DNA from: Cymodocea nodosa
Lineage: Eukaryota; Streptophyta; Magnoliopsida; Alismatales; Cymodoceaceae
Length of the DNA: 64,000 nt
Reading direction: 5' to 3'
Assembly (NCBI GenBank): GCA_036874045.1
Contig: JAZBRI010000011.1
Span: forward strand, 13,782,001-13,846,000
Shown here: in pieces, positions 1 through 12,176 of the stretch
Layout: every line of letters starts with the position of its first letter
How positions within the stretch are numbered: the stretch's first letter is position 1
The notes under the pieces: model-generated
What the model was told of the DNA's origin: nothing
The model's database searches: none
Seen by the model: the letters and a program-made list of their open reading frames with translations, nothing else
Position numbers and translations under genes: made by a program

Positions 1-2239
1 AAATGCTACTATAAACAATGATAATTAGTTTTTGGTATTTTTATTTTGATATGTTCCTAAAGATAAACGAAAGATGAAATGTAAAAATTCTCTATTGATA
101 GTAAGAACTTCCATCACTACATGCAACATAATTATATCACTGAAAACTTAATCACTTACGTTCACACCTCATCTTCCTATAGAATCACGAACCAAGACTT
201 GTAAATTGATTTCATCTTCAGTATATTGACATTAACCCGAAACTAAGGCTAGAAGCTTTACGATCTCCTGAGATATCACTTTGTGCTTGGTGAAAATGAC
301 TTTCCTTTCTGCAACGTGATCACTCCTCATAGTGATTGTTAATCACCGTATTTGACTTAGAATCGACCCAACATCTGGAAAGTATCCTCACAAACCTCAA
401 ATGGTTGGTGATTGTGGTGATATTATGGAGTTTTAGAGAACTTCCAACACTACCGGTAGTTAGCGCAGTTATCTACACCCTTTTTTCATTTTTCTCTTCT
501 TTTTATATTTCTTTCAATAGTAACTGCTTTTGCTTAAATGATTAGTTGGACTTCCTTCATTCGTATCAACGATGATGATTTCTTTTTCATTCCACGATTT
601 AAATCCTACATGATACGTGCAATTGTGATTTTCTTTCAAATTTCTTGTTTCCGTAACCACTAACAATGACATGTTAGAAAATAATTAGTTTGTAGTGTTA
701 ATGTAACTCAACGGATTTGATATAAAATAATAATAATATATCACGTGAAATAAAAAAATAACTTATAAGCTTATAACACTAACATAATGCGTTACCTTAG
801 TGTGCAATCAAGTAACTCAATGTATATAGTTATGCTAACTTAATGAATTAAACATGTGCAACTCACGTGACAATAAAACATTTAAATTCAACACATGCAT
901 AATGCTAACTTAACGAGTTAAGATATACAACTTACAATTTTATTCGCTAACTCAACAAATTCTCATGTGATCTTTTTATACTTTTAAACTTATAACTCAA
1001 TGAGTTAGCATGTGATCTTTTAATAAAAAGAACATTAACTCAACGAGTTGCTACCATACATTATACTTGATATAAATATGTGCAAATAAAATATATCATG
1101 CTTAATACTATAAAACAACACCTAAATCAGGTTTTCGATCTTTCAGAAATGATATTCAATTAACGTTAATTCATTGAAATTATGTACATTCTGTAATTAA
1201 AGCATATAATCGTGCACTTGTAATATAATGACTTAATTTTCATATGATAAGTTAAATATAATGCAATTAACTATTATTTAACCATTAATATTATGCACTT
1301 TTTCATTCTAAACAATCTCTGATTGCTATCTGTAAATATTTAACCGAGTCTTTAGTAATAAGGTGGAATGTGTGTGTGTACGTGTGTGCCACATGTCATC
1401 TACAAATTAAACAATCCTACAACAAAACTTTGATTAAATATAAAAATATAATAGTTAAATAAATTTATCAAAGTACTAACATTACTACCCTTTGTAGAGT
1501 TATACCCATAAATTTACGAGTTTATGTATAGCAGAACAATACGAACTTTCGTAAACTTATTTCCTTAACTTTACAAACTTTTACAAACTCTTACAAACTG
1601 ACATGTGTAAAGTATAATTCTTTATCTTTTTTAAAAACTATCTAGACTAGATTTATAACTTTATGAACCCCTTAAGAGATAACCTTACGAAAGTACGTCA
1701 AGTTATCCTTATAACTTTACAAATTCTATATATCACAAGCTTACAAAGATCCGTAACATTAAAGTTATAACTTTATGAGGTTAAGACTTATAACTTATAA
1801 AGGTAACTTCATAACTCTATGATTGTCCATCAATTTGTCATTATAATTATACGAGTTTCCGTAAAATTATATACTTAGATAAAATTCATCATTTTGCATA
1901 CTTAAAAAATCATTTTGTCACTCATCAAAAGATAACCATATTAATGGATAAGAACATTATCCCTAACAATAAACTTATCTCCTAATAATGGTAAATTTTG
2001 AGAAATTAATTATAATATCCATTATTAGTTAAATTCTTCTATTATTAGATACCTATGGTATATTATCCATTATTAGGTAAAGGTCTAGCTATTTTGCTAA
2101 AGTCTTTAATAAATCTCATCTAAAATCATTCATGTCCTAGAAATGATTTAATATCTTTTACTTATTTAGGTTCTAGTAGATTAAAAAGTACTTCTATCTT
2201 AGCTTTATTTATCTGTGACCATTTCATTAAAACATGTCT
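1..2239. other. AT-rich intergenic DNA
   Basis: No supportable gene was seen on either strand. The stretch is very AT-rich with stops in all frames. It contains a cluster of short imperfect palindromes (704-1050, listed separately). Between about 1490 and 1860 there are many loosely repeated phrases of the type TAACTTTACAAA or TACGAGTTT. Short open frames such as 336-545 show no recognisable protein. Decayed transposon DNA is likely, given the gypsy fragment that follows. Confidence 0.6.
704..1050. repeat. Cluster of imperfect AACTCAACGAGTT palindromes
   Basis: Seven related 12-14 base words occur near 704, 813, 837, 907, 949, 994 and 1037. All are variants of AACTYAAYGARTT, an interrupted palindrome (AACTC..GAGTT), and several are preceded by GCT or TAT. 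Spacing is irregular, from 24 to about 110 bases. No coding frame overlaps them. This is a directly visible short-motif array of unknown function. It could be the subterminal region of an unrecognised DNA transposon or a degenerate satellite. Confidence 0.55.
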
Positions 2240-3180
2240 TAAAACTATTCTTTGTTTTACCATGAAGTGACATTTTTCTTAATTTAGAACTAGATTCTTT
2301 TCCATACAACATGTTAAAACTTGATCTAAATTGTTTAAATATACTTCATACGAAGTTCCATATACAGTAAAATCATCAATAAATATTTCTAAAAAATCTT
2401 TTCTCATTCTAGCGAATATGTCTTGCATACACCTTTGAAAGGTAGTTAATGCATTGTATAATTTGAATAACATCCTTTTAAAAGCATAAGTTCCATTAGT
2501 ACATGTGAAAATTATTTTCTCTTGATCCTCTAATACTACTAGAACTTGGTTATAGCCTGAATACTTGTCTAGGAAATAAAAATATTATTGCCCTGCTAAT
2601 TTCTCTAGCATTTGATCTATAAAAGGTAATGGAAAATAATATTTCTTAATCAAAACATTCAACTTTCTATAGTCTAGACATACTCTCCAACCTAATTAAA
2701 TTTTAGTAGGTATTAAGTCTTGACTTTCATTCCTAATAACAGTTAATCCTGATTTCTTAGGAACTACATGGATTAGAGTAACCCATGAGCTATTAAAAAT
2801 CAGATATATTATGTCATTATCTAACCATTTCACAATTTCCTTATTAACTACTCCTCTAAGGTTTGGATTTAATCTCATTTAAAAATTCTAACTGGTTTAG
2901 CATTCTCTTCCAAATATATATGATGATGATACAAAGTAGAATTTAACCCTTTTATGTTAGTCATAATACATCCTATTATTTTTTTATATGTCTTTACTAT
3001 ATCTTTTAATTTAGATATTTGATCTTCTTTTAAATCTACTGTAATAATGATTGAACAAGTTTGTTCTTCTTATAGAAATATATAGGTCAATTGAAGAGGT
3101 AAATGTTTTAAATCTAAATGTTACCATTAGAAGTTAATGCTCCTAATTTAACATTTTTGTCTTCGATATTCAACTTTTAT
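2240..3180 (-). mobile_element. Ty3/gypsy retrotransposon pol remnant (reverse transcriptase)
   Basis: Read on the minus strand, the stretch encodes broken pieces of a plant Ty3/gypsy polymerase in the order expected for the Athila/Tat type. First comes a linker segment with a KGLN-like motif and a charged ELLE-like stretch (about 3100-2880). Next is an N-terminal reverse transcriptase block beginning RLNPN with VVPKKSG (2878-2696). Last is the block containing TFQRCM and the catalytic-site variant FIDDF (2473-2279). In-frame stops and frame changes separate the pieces, so it is a dead element. No LTRs, integrase or RNase H were identified. The family is recognised from conserved motifs only. 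Confidence 0.85.
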
Positions 3181-3538
3181 TGGTCTTTTTCTACATCTAT
3201 ATTTAAGTCTCCATCTATATTTTCATTTACTTTATAATTTTTAGTTTTTATTTTCCTATTTAATGCTTCTTAAATCACATAATTTTTAAAATTATTTAAT
3301 TCTTTCCTATTTATTACATTATAATCAATTATTGATGATGACATCGATGGTTGTGAAAAATAAGACATATTTTGTGTTTGTTGTTGTATTCTATATTTTA
3401 TAACATACATATCAAACATTTTATATAAACTTTCTTATATATTTTCAATTGTCACGTCAAGTTCTACATTAAAACAAGTTTGTATTACATTTATTATTTT
3501 TTTAATAACTTTTACTTTAGTACGAGGATCTAAACAAT

Positions 3539-5201
3539 TAGAGGTGTCAATAAGCTAGGTTAGGTTGATTCGACCTAAAAAGTATCACCATGTTTGGGTT
3601 ATGGGTCAAGCTGAATTTTTTTAAAATTTTTTTGGGATAGTCTTACCTATCCTAAAATTTTTTCAAGGCTTGGCCTGAAATTTTTTAACTTTTATTTTTT
3701 TATTTTTTTCTTCTTTTTAATCGAAGCTCAACCTTAATCAAAAATTTTTTTAATAGTATGATCATAACTTTACTTTAAGTCTAATTGAAATTTTTATTTT
3801 TTTATTTTCTTTTTCGATATGATTGAAACTTAACTTTAATCGGATCGAAGTTTTTTACTTTTTTAAATTTTTTTTTTTTTCAATTAGATCGAAGTTTTTT
3901 ATTTTTTAAAACATTTATTATTATTATTTTTCTTTAGTCTAATCAACATATTTTAATTTTTTAAATTTTTTCTTTGGTCAGATTGAAGATAAGCTTTAAT
4001 CTAACTAAAGTTTTTTATTTTATTTATTTTTTCATTTGATTTGATCAAATATTAAATTCGACTCAATTAAAGTTTTTGATTTTTTATATTTATTTTTTTA
4101 ATTTTAAATTAAAATAAAAATAAAAAATTTTACAACATTTCTAACAATCAATTCATCATTCAAACATATTATTTTATTTATAAATACATGAACATCAAAC
4201 ATAAATCATTATTTATCACATTAAAAATTCGAATTATTAGATAATGTATTTCAATAATGTATTTATAAATAAAATAATGTATTTAAATAATGAATAACTG
4301 ATTATTAGATAAAGTTATAATTTTTTAAAAAAATTAAAATAAAAAAATCGAAAACATTGGTTAGACCCTTCAGTCGGTCTGGTGGGATCGAAATAAAAAA
4401 AGAAGAAACTTTAGTCGAACAAAAGTTCAAATTGGTTAGATCGAAGTTAAAAAAAAAAAAAAAAAACTTCGATGCAACTTCGATCTAATATGAGAGATGA
4501 ACAGAGTTTAAAAAAAAATTAAAAGCTTTGATCGAAGTCATCAAATTGAAGTTAAAATCAAGAACTTCGCTCATACCAAGTTTAAAAAAAATTCGAAGGT
4601 TTTGATTTTTTTTTTTAAAACTCGATCAGATTGAAGTTGAAATTTGATCGAATCAAAGTATTTTATTTTTAAAACATTGTTAGAATCGTTACTTCGATTT
4701 GAACGAAGTTAAAATCAAACAGTTTGGTCAGATAAACTTTAGTTTGATTGAGTTACACTTTGATTTGATTTCTGATCTTTTTTAAAAATAAGGTCCTATA
4801 TAAAAGTTTATTTGAACAAAGTTTTTAATTTTTTTTTAAAATTCGGTTATACTGAAGTTTAAAATTAGATCAGATCAAAAAATTTTATTTTTAAAACTTT
4901 GTTAGAATCATTACTTTAGTTCGACCGAGTAAAATTGAATTTTTTCTTTTTATTTTCTTCTGTCCAATCAAAGTTGAACTTTGGTTTGATTGAATTTTTT
5001 ATTTTTAAATTTTTTATATTAATTTTTTGATTTTAAATTAAAATAAAAAAATTACATATTACATGTTTTATAAAATTTATAAAAACGAAGTGGGTTGGCC
5101 CAGACTCGTCTGTATGGGCTTGGGTTCTGAGTCAAGTCGAGCCGTTTGGAAAAAATAAAAAAAATTTTCGGCCCAACCCTACTAACCCATTGACACCTCT
5201 A
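3539..5201. mobile_element. Non-autonomous hAT-like element with TAGAGGTGTCAAT ends
   Basis: The left end begins TAGAGGTGTCAATA and the right end closes with its inverse, TTGACACCTCTA. The interior is AT-rich and non-coding. It is filled with repeats of a TTCGAT..GATCGAAGTT theme separated by A/T runs, and is roughly symmetrical around 4200. The last 500 bases resemble the 3' part of the hAT element at 12177-14724 (matching around 4678 and 14190), so it is probably a deletion or fold-back derivative of that family. The flanking 8-mers do not match, so no target-site duplication can be claimed here. Confidence 0.65.
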
Positions 5202-6086
5202 TGAAGAGGAGGAATGGGGAAGAAGCAGAGAAATTTATGACTTTTTTTTGCATTAAGGTCCTTAAGGTAAGTTATATTGTCATTTACTCCAAATATAGTG
5301 ATTACATGAATTACTGTGATTTATGCATCATTGGAATGCATATTGTTGTTTGGACTGGTGCGATCTATTGACACTACTAAGTCAAGGGGGAATGGGGAAG
5401 AAGTAGAGGGGTTTATGGGTTTTTTTTGTTTTTACATTAAGGTCCTTAACGTAAGTTACATTGTAGTACACTCCAAAAATGATGTTTACGTGAATTACTG
5501 TGATTTATGCATCACTTGGATGCATATCGTTGTTTGGACTTGATATTTAGTAGCATTACACAAATACGTTGAGTTTTGCATATATGTGAGGTTTCTTGTA
5601 TAGATATCTTGATTATTGCATATTTATGGCAATTGTTGCGTAATTGTTATAGTTACGACAAATTGACGTGAATTATTGTCTAATGCTTGGATTATCCTTG
5701 AGATTTTAAGGTTTAAGTGAGAGCATGAAAAGTGACGCCTAGTGTATGTTATTATCAAGTTGCAGCGGTACCTCCCGAGTTGTGATTTGTGATGACTTTT
5801 GTAATTTTGTGGATCATTCTAATTGTATTTATTGTTTGAGTGTCACCTTGTCTTTTATATTCTTATGTTTTTTTTAGTAATTTTTTTATCTATTTAATAA
5901 GTTAAATATTTTTTAATAGATATTTAACCTTGTAATATTACAAGAGATCATTTTTTAATAAATAATTTCTATTTTAAATGTTATTACTATTTTTCCAATA
6001 CGTGACATGGTAGATATGCAACAGTCTTATGATTGGTGGAGGCAAATGTATGACAAGGTAGAGTTGTGTGGTTCAACGAGGCATAT
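5187..6086. repeat. Dispersed repeat family, copy 1 (with internal tandem duplication)
   Basis: The segment contains two tandem versions of a roughly 165-190 base unit, about 5190-5353 and 5354-5545. Each starts with ATTGACAC and runs through GGGGAAGAAG to TTGTTTGGACT. A unique tail then ends near the phrase GAGTTGTGTGGTTCAACGA. The same structure recurs at 14711-15310 (both units and part of the tail), and the tail alone recurs at 11437-12020. No credible protein is encoded. It directly abuts the hAT-like element on its left, as copy 3 does, so it may belong to the same composite repeat. Confidence 0.75.
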
Positions 6087-7739
6087 ACTTAAGGACTTGA
6101 ACTAGATGCGTTGGGTGCACAGACTTGTATTAGGAAAAGTTTATACTTAAAGAGAATGGGTGAATTAAGTATACTACATATTTCATAGAATTTTTTGTTT
6201 ATTTTTAAATCTAGGTAATGTGAAAATAAAGCGGAGATCAAATCATACAAATAATTTATAGTAGTTCTCCTCAACTAGCGTACGTTTACTACTTGAGTCT
6301 CTATTCAAGAATTCATTATCTTTAGGAGTTTTTGATTCACTCAAAATCTCGTATACTATAGTTTTACTCAAAGTAAAATGAACTTGACAAGATACTAATC
6401 TTTCGTCAAGTTCTTCCTCTAACTATATGAATCCTCGTACAATTACCGTATTAACTATACACACCTTCATATAATTATCTATACAACTTTACAAACTTCT
6501 GTAAAGTTACACGAAATTCTTCTAAAAAAATACTTTTAAGAGTTTCTTACACAACACCTCTTAGAGGTAGTTTCTATTTTTCAATTTATAATGTAATGCA
6601 AAGAGGAATTAATCATGAAATCATAAACATAATACAAACTTTACTCTTGTAGATATGGAAATCCTTAAATTTTTAATATTTGTTGCCACAGAGTTCCTTC
6701 AAATGAATTTCAACTCTTATTCTTCAAGTATTCTTTAAGTATTCTAATAGTGTTGATATATATATTTTATATCTCAAATATTTGACCTTATATTACATCT
6801 TTTATATTTGTATTTTTTTATTACATTTTTTATTATTGTTATTTATTTATTTTAATGATTCATCTATTTTAACTTTCGTTCAACCACTTTTGTCATCTTC
6901 AGCAAGAGATCAACTTTCCAACAACATCGTTTTAAGAAAGCAAACACATTTTCAATCAAGTTCATAGAGTATGTATGATAATTTTCAAGGTAGGAAATAT
7001 TAGTCATCCTTCAATTTTTTTTTAAATTTCAAACAATGCAATTGTACGAGCTTTTATTGTTGTCATTTTAAACTTCCATGTGTTTTAAAATTTATAAACT
7101 TTACAAGCACACGGTATCTATTGTAGATAGTATGTAAATATGGGTCGATCTATAAGAAGCTTAGGTAAACAATAAATCAAAATTTACTTAAAAAAATTCA
7201 TATCCAGAAGATTTAAAAACAAGTATCTTAGAGTTATCTTTTTAGTCATAAAGACTACCTACAAACATATGTACATAAATACAAAGTCAACATAAGACTT
7301 ATTTTCCTCAAATGAGATCATTTGAAAACTAACTACACATCTGAAATTTTCAAATGTGCATATCTTCATCACCCAAAATCATAAGTGAAGTTTTTAACTT
7401 TCCAAAGAATACCTAAAAAGCATATTTACACATTTACAATATATGTAGATATTCACAAAGGAAAACAAGCATTGACAAAAGAAAATCAATACCCACAGAT
7501 GTGCAAATATACATTTATAAATTAACCAAGAAAATCAAGTTTACGTTTAACTAACTAATCTAATAACAAGGAAAGTAAAGTTCTACGGGTACAAATCAAC
7601 TTAAACATGCAAGGACTTATGTAATAACACAAACAATATTTAACCAAATGAAAACACACATGCATGGTACACAATATATATATATATATATCAAAAAATG
7701 TACTTGACCTTCTCCCTCTACATTTACCTTTATTTTCAA
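6087..7739. other. AT-rich intergenic DNA
   Basis: No gene was supported. The open frame at 6782-6967 is low-complexity and unrecognised. A short (TA)n run lies at about 7676-7691. The remainder has no clear repeat structure or coding signature. Confidence 0.5.
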
Positions 7740-8150
7740 ATGTTTTCAACAGAAATGGGCTGGAAAGAAGTCCTTGGGTTGTCACCACCGTGGCCCTCAA
7801 TGAAGGAAGGAGGTTGCCGAGTGCACCCTATTGGAGAGGATGGAAGACTTTGCCGTGAAGACCTTGTCGCAAGCTGCATCATCACCCTGGTTCCCTCCAT
7901 GCTCGAACCCAACACCTAGGAGCACCGAAAGGAAGGGATGTTGCTGCAAATGTCTGATGTTCTTCCACACGCGAGTTGCCAAATCACCACCACATCCCAC
8001 AACCGTAGGACTCCCCCACATGCGCACCAACCAACATCGGAAGAGAGAGAGCTACGCAAGCCTCATCCGTGCGATGGTTGGTTGGAGTCCACGGCTCAAT
8101 TAGTGGCGTGTCCATGGAATGGTCATTGGGTGCCCCAGCCTTGAATTGGA
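7740..8150. other. Unrecognised GC-rich island
   Basis: Composition changes abruptly from AT-rich to roughly balanced or GC-rich, and overlapping open frames of 64-90 residues appear on both strands (for example 7831-8103 plus and 7797-8030 minus). None resembles a family I know. The right-hand boundary falls near 8150, where AT-rich DNA resumes. It may be a captured gene fragment, a retrotransposon leader or a decayed exon. A similar isolated island occurs at 37660-37975. Confidence 0.4.
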
Positions 8151-9785
8151 GAACGAAAACGAGGAGATCTCCTAAATATTGTTAAGGGTTGTCTTACGTA
8201 CTTGGGTAATTTTGCACTTTCACCCATCTTATTGTTACATGCATTTCTTGGAGAATCTTGCAATTACATCTCTATAACATATATTTAACATAATGCGATT
8301 ACAATAACAATTAGAAGAAATATAAATAAAATGAAACATTAAGTAAATTGTCCACCACTTTCAACATCAAAGTTCATAATTAATAGACTAATTTGTGCAT
8401 TTGTTAAGGTTTTAACGTTAATTCCATACAAACATATGAATCGATGACTATCATGTAATTTCCTTTAACAACAATATTATTTGACATATTAATCCTTAAA
8501 ATGTATGAATAATGACATGTAACCAAGCACATATTAATCGCTTATTCTTCTATATTTAAGCTTTGCTGGTCTCGAGCAAAACCTAAGTATTGCATGTTAA
8601 TTCTTTTTTTTCGTTAATGGTTCATCTCCTCAAGCATTCGTCCAATTGTCTTCCTCATCTATAATAAGGAAATTATAACCTAACGAAATTAGTTAGTGCA
8701 TTTTTAGCTTACTATTGTCACAGTTCAAACCCATCACATAAGGGGAGCGTATAAGAATCTTTTTTTTTCAATCAATCATTGCAGTTCGAACCTATTTTTT
8801 AAAAAGAAAGAGTGTAATGATATAAGTCTTCAATTGTCATTATCATAGTTTACTCTTTTCTAAGGAGTGTGTAACAAGTGCTTTTTTTCTTAAAATCATA
8901 GTTAACGCAGTAGAGAGGATCACGTAGCGATAATGATGCACCTAAATTATTTTTGTTATTCTCAAAACTTTTTCTTTTTTTTTCGTTGATTCAATTTTTT
9001 GTCAATAGTACCGTACTTGTGGAATAAAAGAGTGATACTACAATTATGAATTAGAAAAGAGTAGTAAATTGAGAGCGGTATTTAATAAAAGCTTCAGCTC
9101 TTTTTCCTTTTTCTAACTTTATCCTTGAGGTGAAGTTTTTAAAGAAGTATAAATTTATATATTATTAGAATATGTGATAAGAAATTAGTAGTAGTAATTA
9201 ATCTTTATGTATATATTAAGCATTTTATAATTAATATCAATACATAATAATGATATGGTAATTAATGTATTATGTATATTACCTATATAATTAATGATAC
9301 GATAATTAGTATAGTAATAGTAATACTATGTATATTAACATTAATATGTATAATAGACTAATATATATATATTTATAGTAAGTATATTAATATAAGAATA
9401 TTAATTATAAGAAATCGAAAATGTAGACAATAAGTAAATAACATAATTAATTATATTATTACTTATAATATTAATATAACATAATTCAGTAAATACAAAG
9501 CTAATGACAAAATCGGAAGCTAACTTCATTTGATAATGGAAAATGTAGACAATAAGTTCATCTTACATTGTAGTAAACTTGCTTACGTAACAATATATTC
9601 CAAAGTCAAAATAACATATTATATTCAAGTAGCTGATACGACACGACGCAAAAACCAAACGCAACTTAAGATATTATTTTCTCTAACAAGCATTACTCTT
9701 CCAAACATTTATTGTCTTGAAGTTGCTTTTATGACACGCTAACAATTTAAAACTACTCCCTTGAGTACGGTAAATAAATGAAACC
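8151..9785. other. AT-rich intergenic DNA downstream of UGT-1
   Basis: No gene was supported. From 9130 to 9490 the sequence is almost pure A/T with many TAATATA-like words. Downstream homology among the three UGT genes starts only at about 9786, so this DNA is specific to the UGT-1 locus. Confidence 0.6.
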
Positions 9786-9810
9786 AATCCCAAGTCGTCA
9801 GAATCCCGTT

Positions 9811-11229
9811 TCAACGATCAATGATGAAAGCCTTCAGAGTCCGATCGGACGAACCACCGTCCTTGACGGCATCTTCCGCCTTCTCCTTCAGCATCTCCGC
9901 CTTCCTCCGGATGTCCACCCCCCTCTCCTCCTCCCCCATCACCACATCCAGGCACCTGCTCAGCTCCGTCTCCTCCACCACCCCTTCCCCGTTCGCCTCC
10001 GCCCTCACCCCCGTCCCCCACAGGCCCTCCACCAGGCTTGCGTTTGTCGGCTGGTCTGACATCTGTGGGAAGGTGACCATCGGCACGCCACAGGCCAAGC
10101 TCTCCAGCGTCGAGTTCCACCCACAGTGCGTGACGAAGCACCCCACTGAAGGGTGGGACAACACCTCCACCTGCGAGCACCATCCCACCACCATACCTGC
10201 CCCTTCCGCCTCCATCCCTTCCCTTTCGTCCCTCACCACCCACAGGAACGGCCTGTTGGACTTGACGAGAGCACTCGAGAACTCCTGCTTCTGCCTCTTG
10301 CTCAATGACGATATGCTGCCGAAGGAGAGGTAAACGACCGACTTCCTCGGCCACCTGTCCAGCCACTCCATGTACACCGCCTTATCGTCGGTGTTGTTGA
10401 TTATATCATTGACAAAGGCGTTCTTTTCCCACCGGATCAAGGGCCCGATAGGAATCAACTCCATCAGCTTGGTGTCTCCGCTCCACGTTGCAAGCACCTC
10501 GGGCTCCAGAGAATCAAAGGAGTTGACAAGAACTTTTAACGTTTCCACTCCCTCAACTCTTTTAGCCTCCTCGTCTAGCACCTGATACATCTCCTTGAAT
10601 GCGTGGATGAAGAAGCCGAGCTCGTCTGTGTCCGACTGATGGATAATGAAAGAGGGAAGATCCTGTATCTTGAAAGGAGGCAGACCTGGGAGATTGATCT
10701 CGAAGGAGGCATCTTTGCTGTGGGAGTCGATGAGACTCTGGTACTCATGGAAGTAGTGGTAGCAGAGGGAAAACACCGCAGCTGGTTGGATCCAGAAAAG
10801 AACAGAGTGCAAACCAAGGTCACGGGCCACGATGGCAGCCCAGGGCAGGAGGATGGCATACACTATGCAAGTGACCGGTGGTTTCTTGGACGTACCAGGC
10901 TGGGAGGCGATGGCCCGAAGCGTCTCGTATCCCACAACCTTAATGGACGACATGTAGTCTCTGCGGCTGTATTTAGTTGTGTCGAAACGATCGTCGTGAC
11001 CGTCGGAGAAGGGTGAGTAGGTGAGGAGGGGATTGTTTGGGTCGTCGCGTGGGAACGTGGGGTTCGTCGGGAACATGCACCGGTGACCGGAGATAAAGGT
11101 GGAGAACGTGACGTGTGCTCCGGCACGGTTTAGGCGGGTTGCAAGTTGGAGCATCGGATTGAGGTGGCTTTGCACCGGGAAACTCACCAGCAAGAAATGC
11201 TGTTGTTTGATCGGAGTTTCCCCCACCAT
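9811..11229 (-). CDS. UDP-glycosyltransferase, UGT75 type (UGT-1)
   Basis: A single-exon family 1 glycosyltransferase of 472 residues, a normal length for the family. These cytosolic enzymes transfer sugar, usually glucose from UDP-glucose, to small hydroxyl or carboxyl acceptors. UGT75 (group L) members act on, for example, anthocyanins, benzoates, hormones or apocarotenoids; the acceptor here is unknown. The N-terminal motif SFPVQSHLNP carries the catalytic histidine (H22). GPLI, VVYLSFGS and the 44-residue PSPG sugar-donor box (residues 350-393, from WCSQVEVLSHP) are all present. The box keeps HCGWNS and the terminal Asp-Gln, but reads PQMSDQ where its two relatives read PQWTDQ. The start MVGETP aligns with UGT-2 and UGT-3. 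It is four residues shorter than UGT-2, through a gap before the PSPG box. The frame is intact. Upstream regulatory DNA differs from the other copies. Confidence 0.95.
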   Translation of the reverse strand: MVGETPIKQQHFLLVSFPVQSHLNPMLQLATRLNRAGAHVTFSTFISGHRCMFPTNPTFPRDDPNNPLLTYSPFSDGHDDRFDTTKYSRRDYMSSIKVVGYETLRAIASQPGTSKKPPVTCIVYAILLPWAAIVARDLGLHSVLFWIQPAAVFSLCYHYFHEYQSLIDSHSKDASFEINLPGLPPFKIQDLPSFIIHQSDTDELGFFIHAFKEMYQVLDEEAKRVEGVETLKVLVNSFDSLEPEVLATWSGDTKLMELIPIGPLIRWEKNAFVNDIINNTDDKAVYMEWLDRWPRKSVVYLSFGSISSLSKRQKQEFSSALVKSNRPFLWVVRDEREGMEAEGAGMVVGWCSQVEVLSHPSVGCFVTHCGWNSTLESLACGVPMVTFPQMSDQPTNASLVEGLWGTGVRAEANGEGVVEETELSRCLDVVMGEEERGVDIRRKAEMLKEKAEDAVKDGGSSDRTLKAFIIDR

Positions 11230-11390
11230 CTCCTTCTCCTTCTCCTTCTCCTTCTGCCGCTGCTTCCACTTCTCCTGCTGCGCCGTCGATTTGATGCGAA
11301 GGGCTTTTATTTTGGAAAAAATTGTGGCAGGTATCCTTCATTTCTTGAATAACAGGTATACCTCGTTTTTTGAATGGCAGGTATTCATCG
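11230..11390 (-). promoter_or_regulatory. UGT-1 leader with overlapping out-of-frame ATG
   Basis: About 160 bases upstream of the UGT-1 start still align with the UGT-2 and UGT-3 leaders, including a GAGAAG-type purine repeat (11231-11260). The ATG at 11341 is the counterpart of the in-frame upstream ATG of the other two genes. Here it is shifted by one base and opens a reading frame that overlaps the main start and runs to 10973. Homology to the other leaders stops near 11388, where repeat DNA begins. If transcription starts upstream of 11341, this would act as an inhibitory overlapping upstream frame; that is inference. Confidence 0.6.
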
Positions 11391-11411
11391 GAGGTCTGTG
11401 CATGCAACTGT

Positions 11412-12020
11412 AGGTCTGTGCAGTTGAACTAATCACTTGGATGCTTGTTGTTGTTTGGACTTGATATTTAGTAACATTACACAAATACGTTGAGTTTTTC
11501 ATATATGTGAGGTTTCTTGTATACATATCTTGATTATTGCATATTTATGTCAATTATTGCATAATTGTTATAGTCATGACATATTGATGTGAATTATTGT
11601 CTAATGCTTAGATTATCCTAGAGATTTTTAGGTCAAGTGGGAGCAAGAAAAGTCGCGCCTAGTGTATGTTAGTATCAAGTTGCAGCAGTACCTCCTGAGT
11701 TGTGATTTATGACGAGTTGTGTAATTTTGTGGATCATTCCGGATGTATTTATTGTTTGAGTTTCACCTTGTCTTTTATATTCATATTTTTTTTATTTGTT
11801 TTAGTGATTTTTTATGTATTTAATAAGTTTAAATATTTTTTAATAGATATTTAACCTTGTAATATTACAATATATAATTTTTTAATATTTAATTTCTTTT
11901 TAAAATATAATAATAATATATATTTTTTCCAATACGTGACAAGGTAGATATGTCGATGCTTGTGATTGGTGGAGGCAAATGCATGACAAGGAAGAGTTGT
12001 GTGGTTCAACGATGGGCTAC
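11412..12020. repeat. Dispersed repeat family, copy 2 (tail portion)
   Basis: The stretch matches the tail of the repeat at 5510-6086. It begins with CACTTGGATGC and continues through TTGATATTTAGTAACATTAC. It ends at the phrase GAGTTGTGTGGTTCAACGA (around 12000). It sits directly upstream of UGT-1, replacing the promoter sequence seen at UGT-2 and UGT-3. From 12000 to 12176 the DNA becomes GC-rich and has no recognised content. Confidence 0.75.
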
Positions 12021-12176
12021 AATGCGCGACATGAGCTGACCGCGTGAAGTTGAGCTGACGTCCTTCACGCGCGCAGGTGGAAGGATCATGCGCGAGTAGG
12101 TTGGTTCCGGAACGTGCGAGCTCGAATCGACGTGCCGTGGAGGTTGTTGGGTTCTTGTGTGGCCGTCGAGAGGAAT

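Noticed and set aside
9786..11390. UGT-1 as a processed retrocopy
   Set aside because: It lacks introns and has short shared flanks, but UGT75 genes are normally intronless, there is no poly-A tail, and the leader keeps upstream homology.
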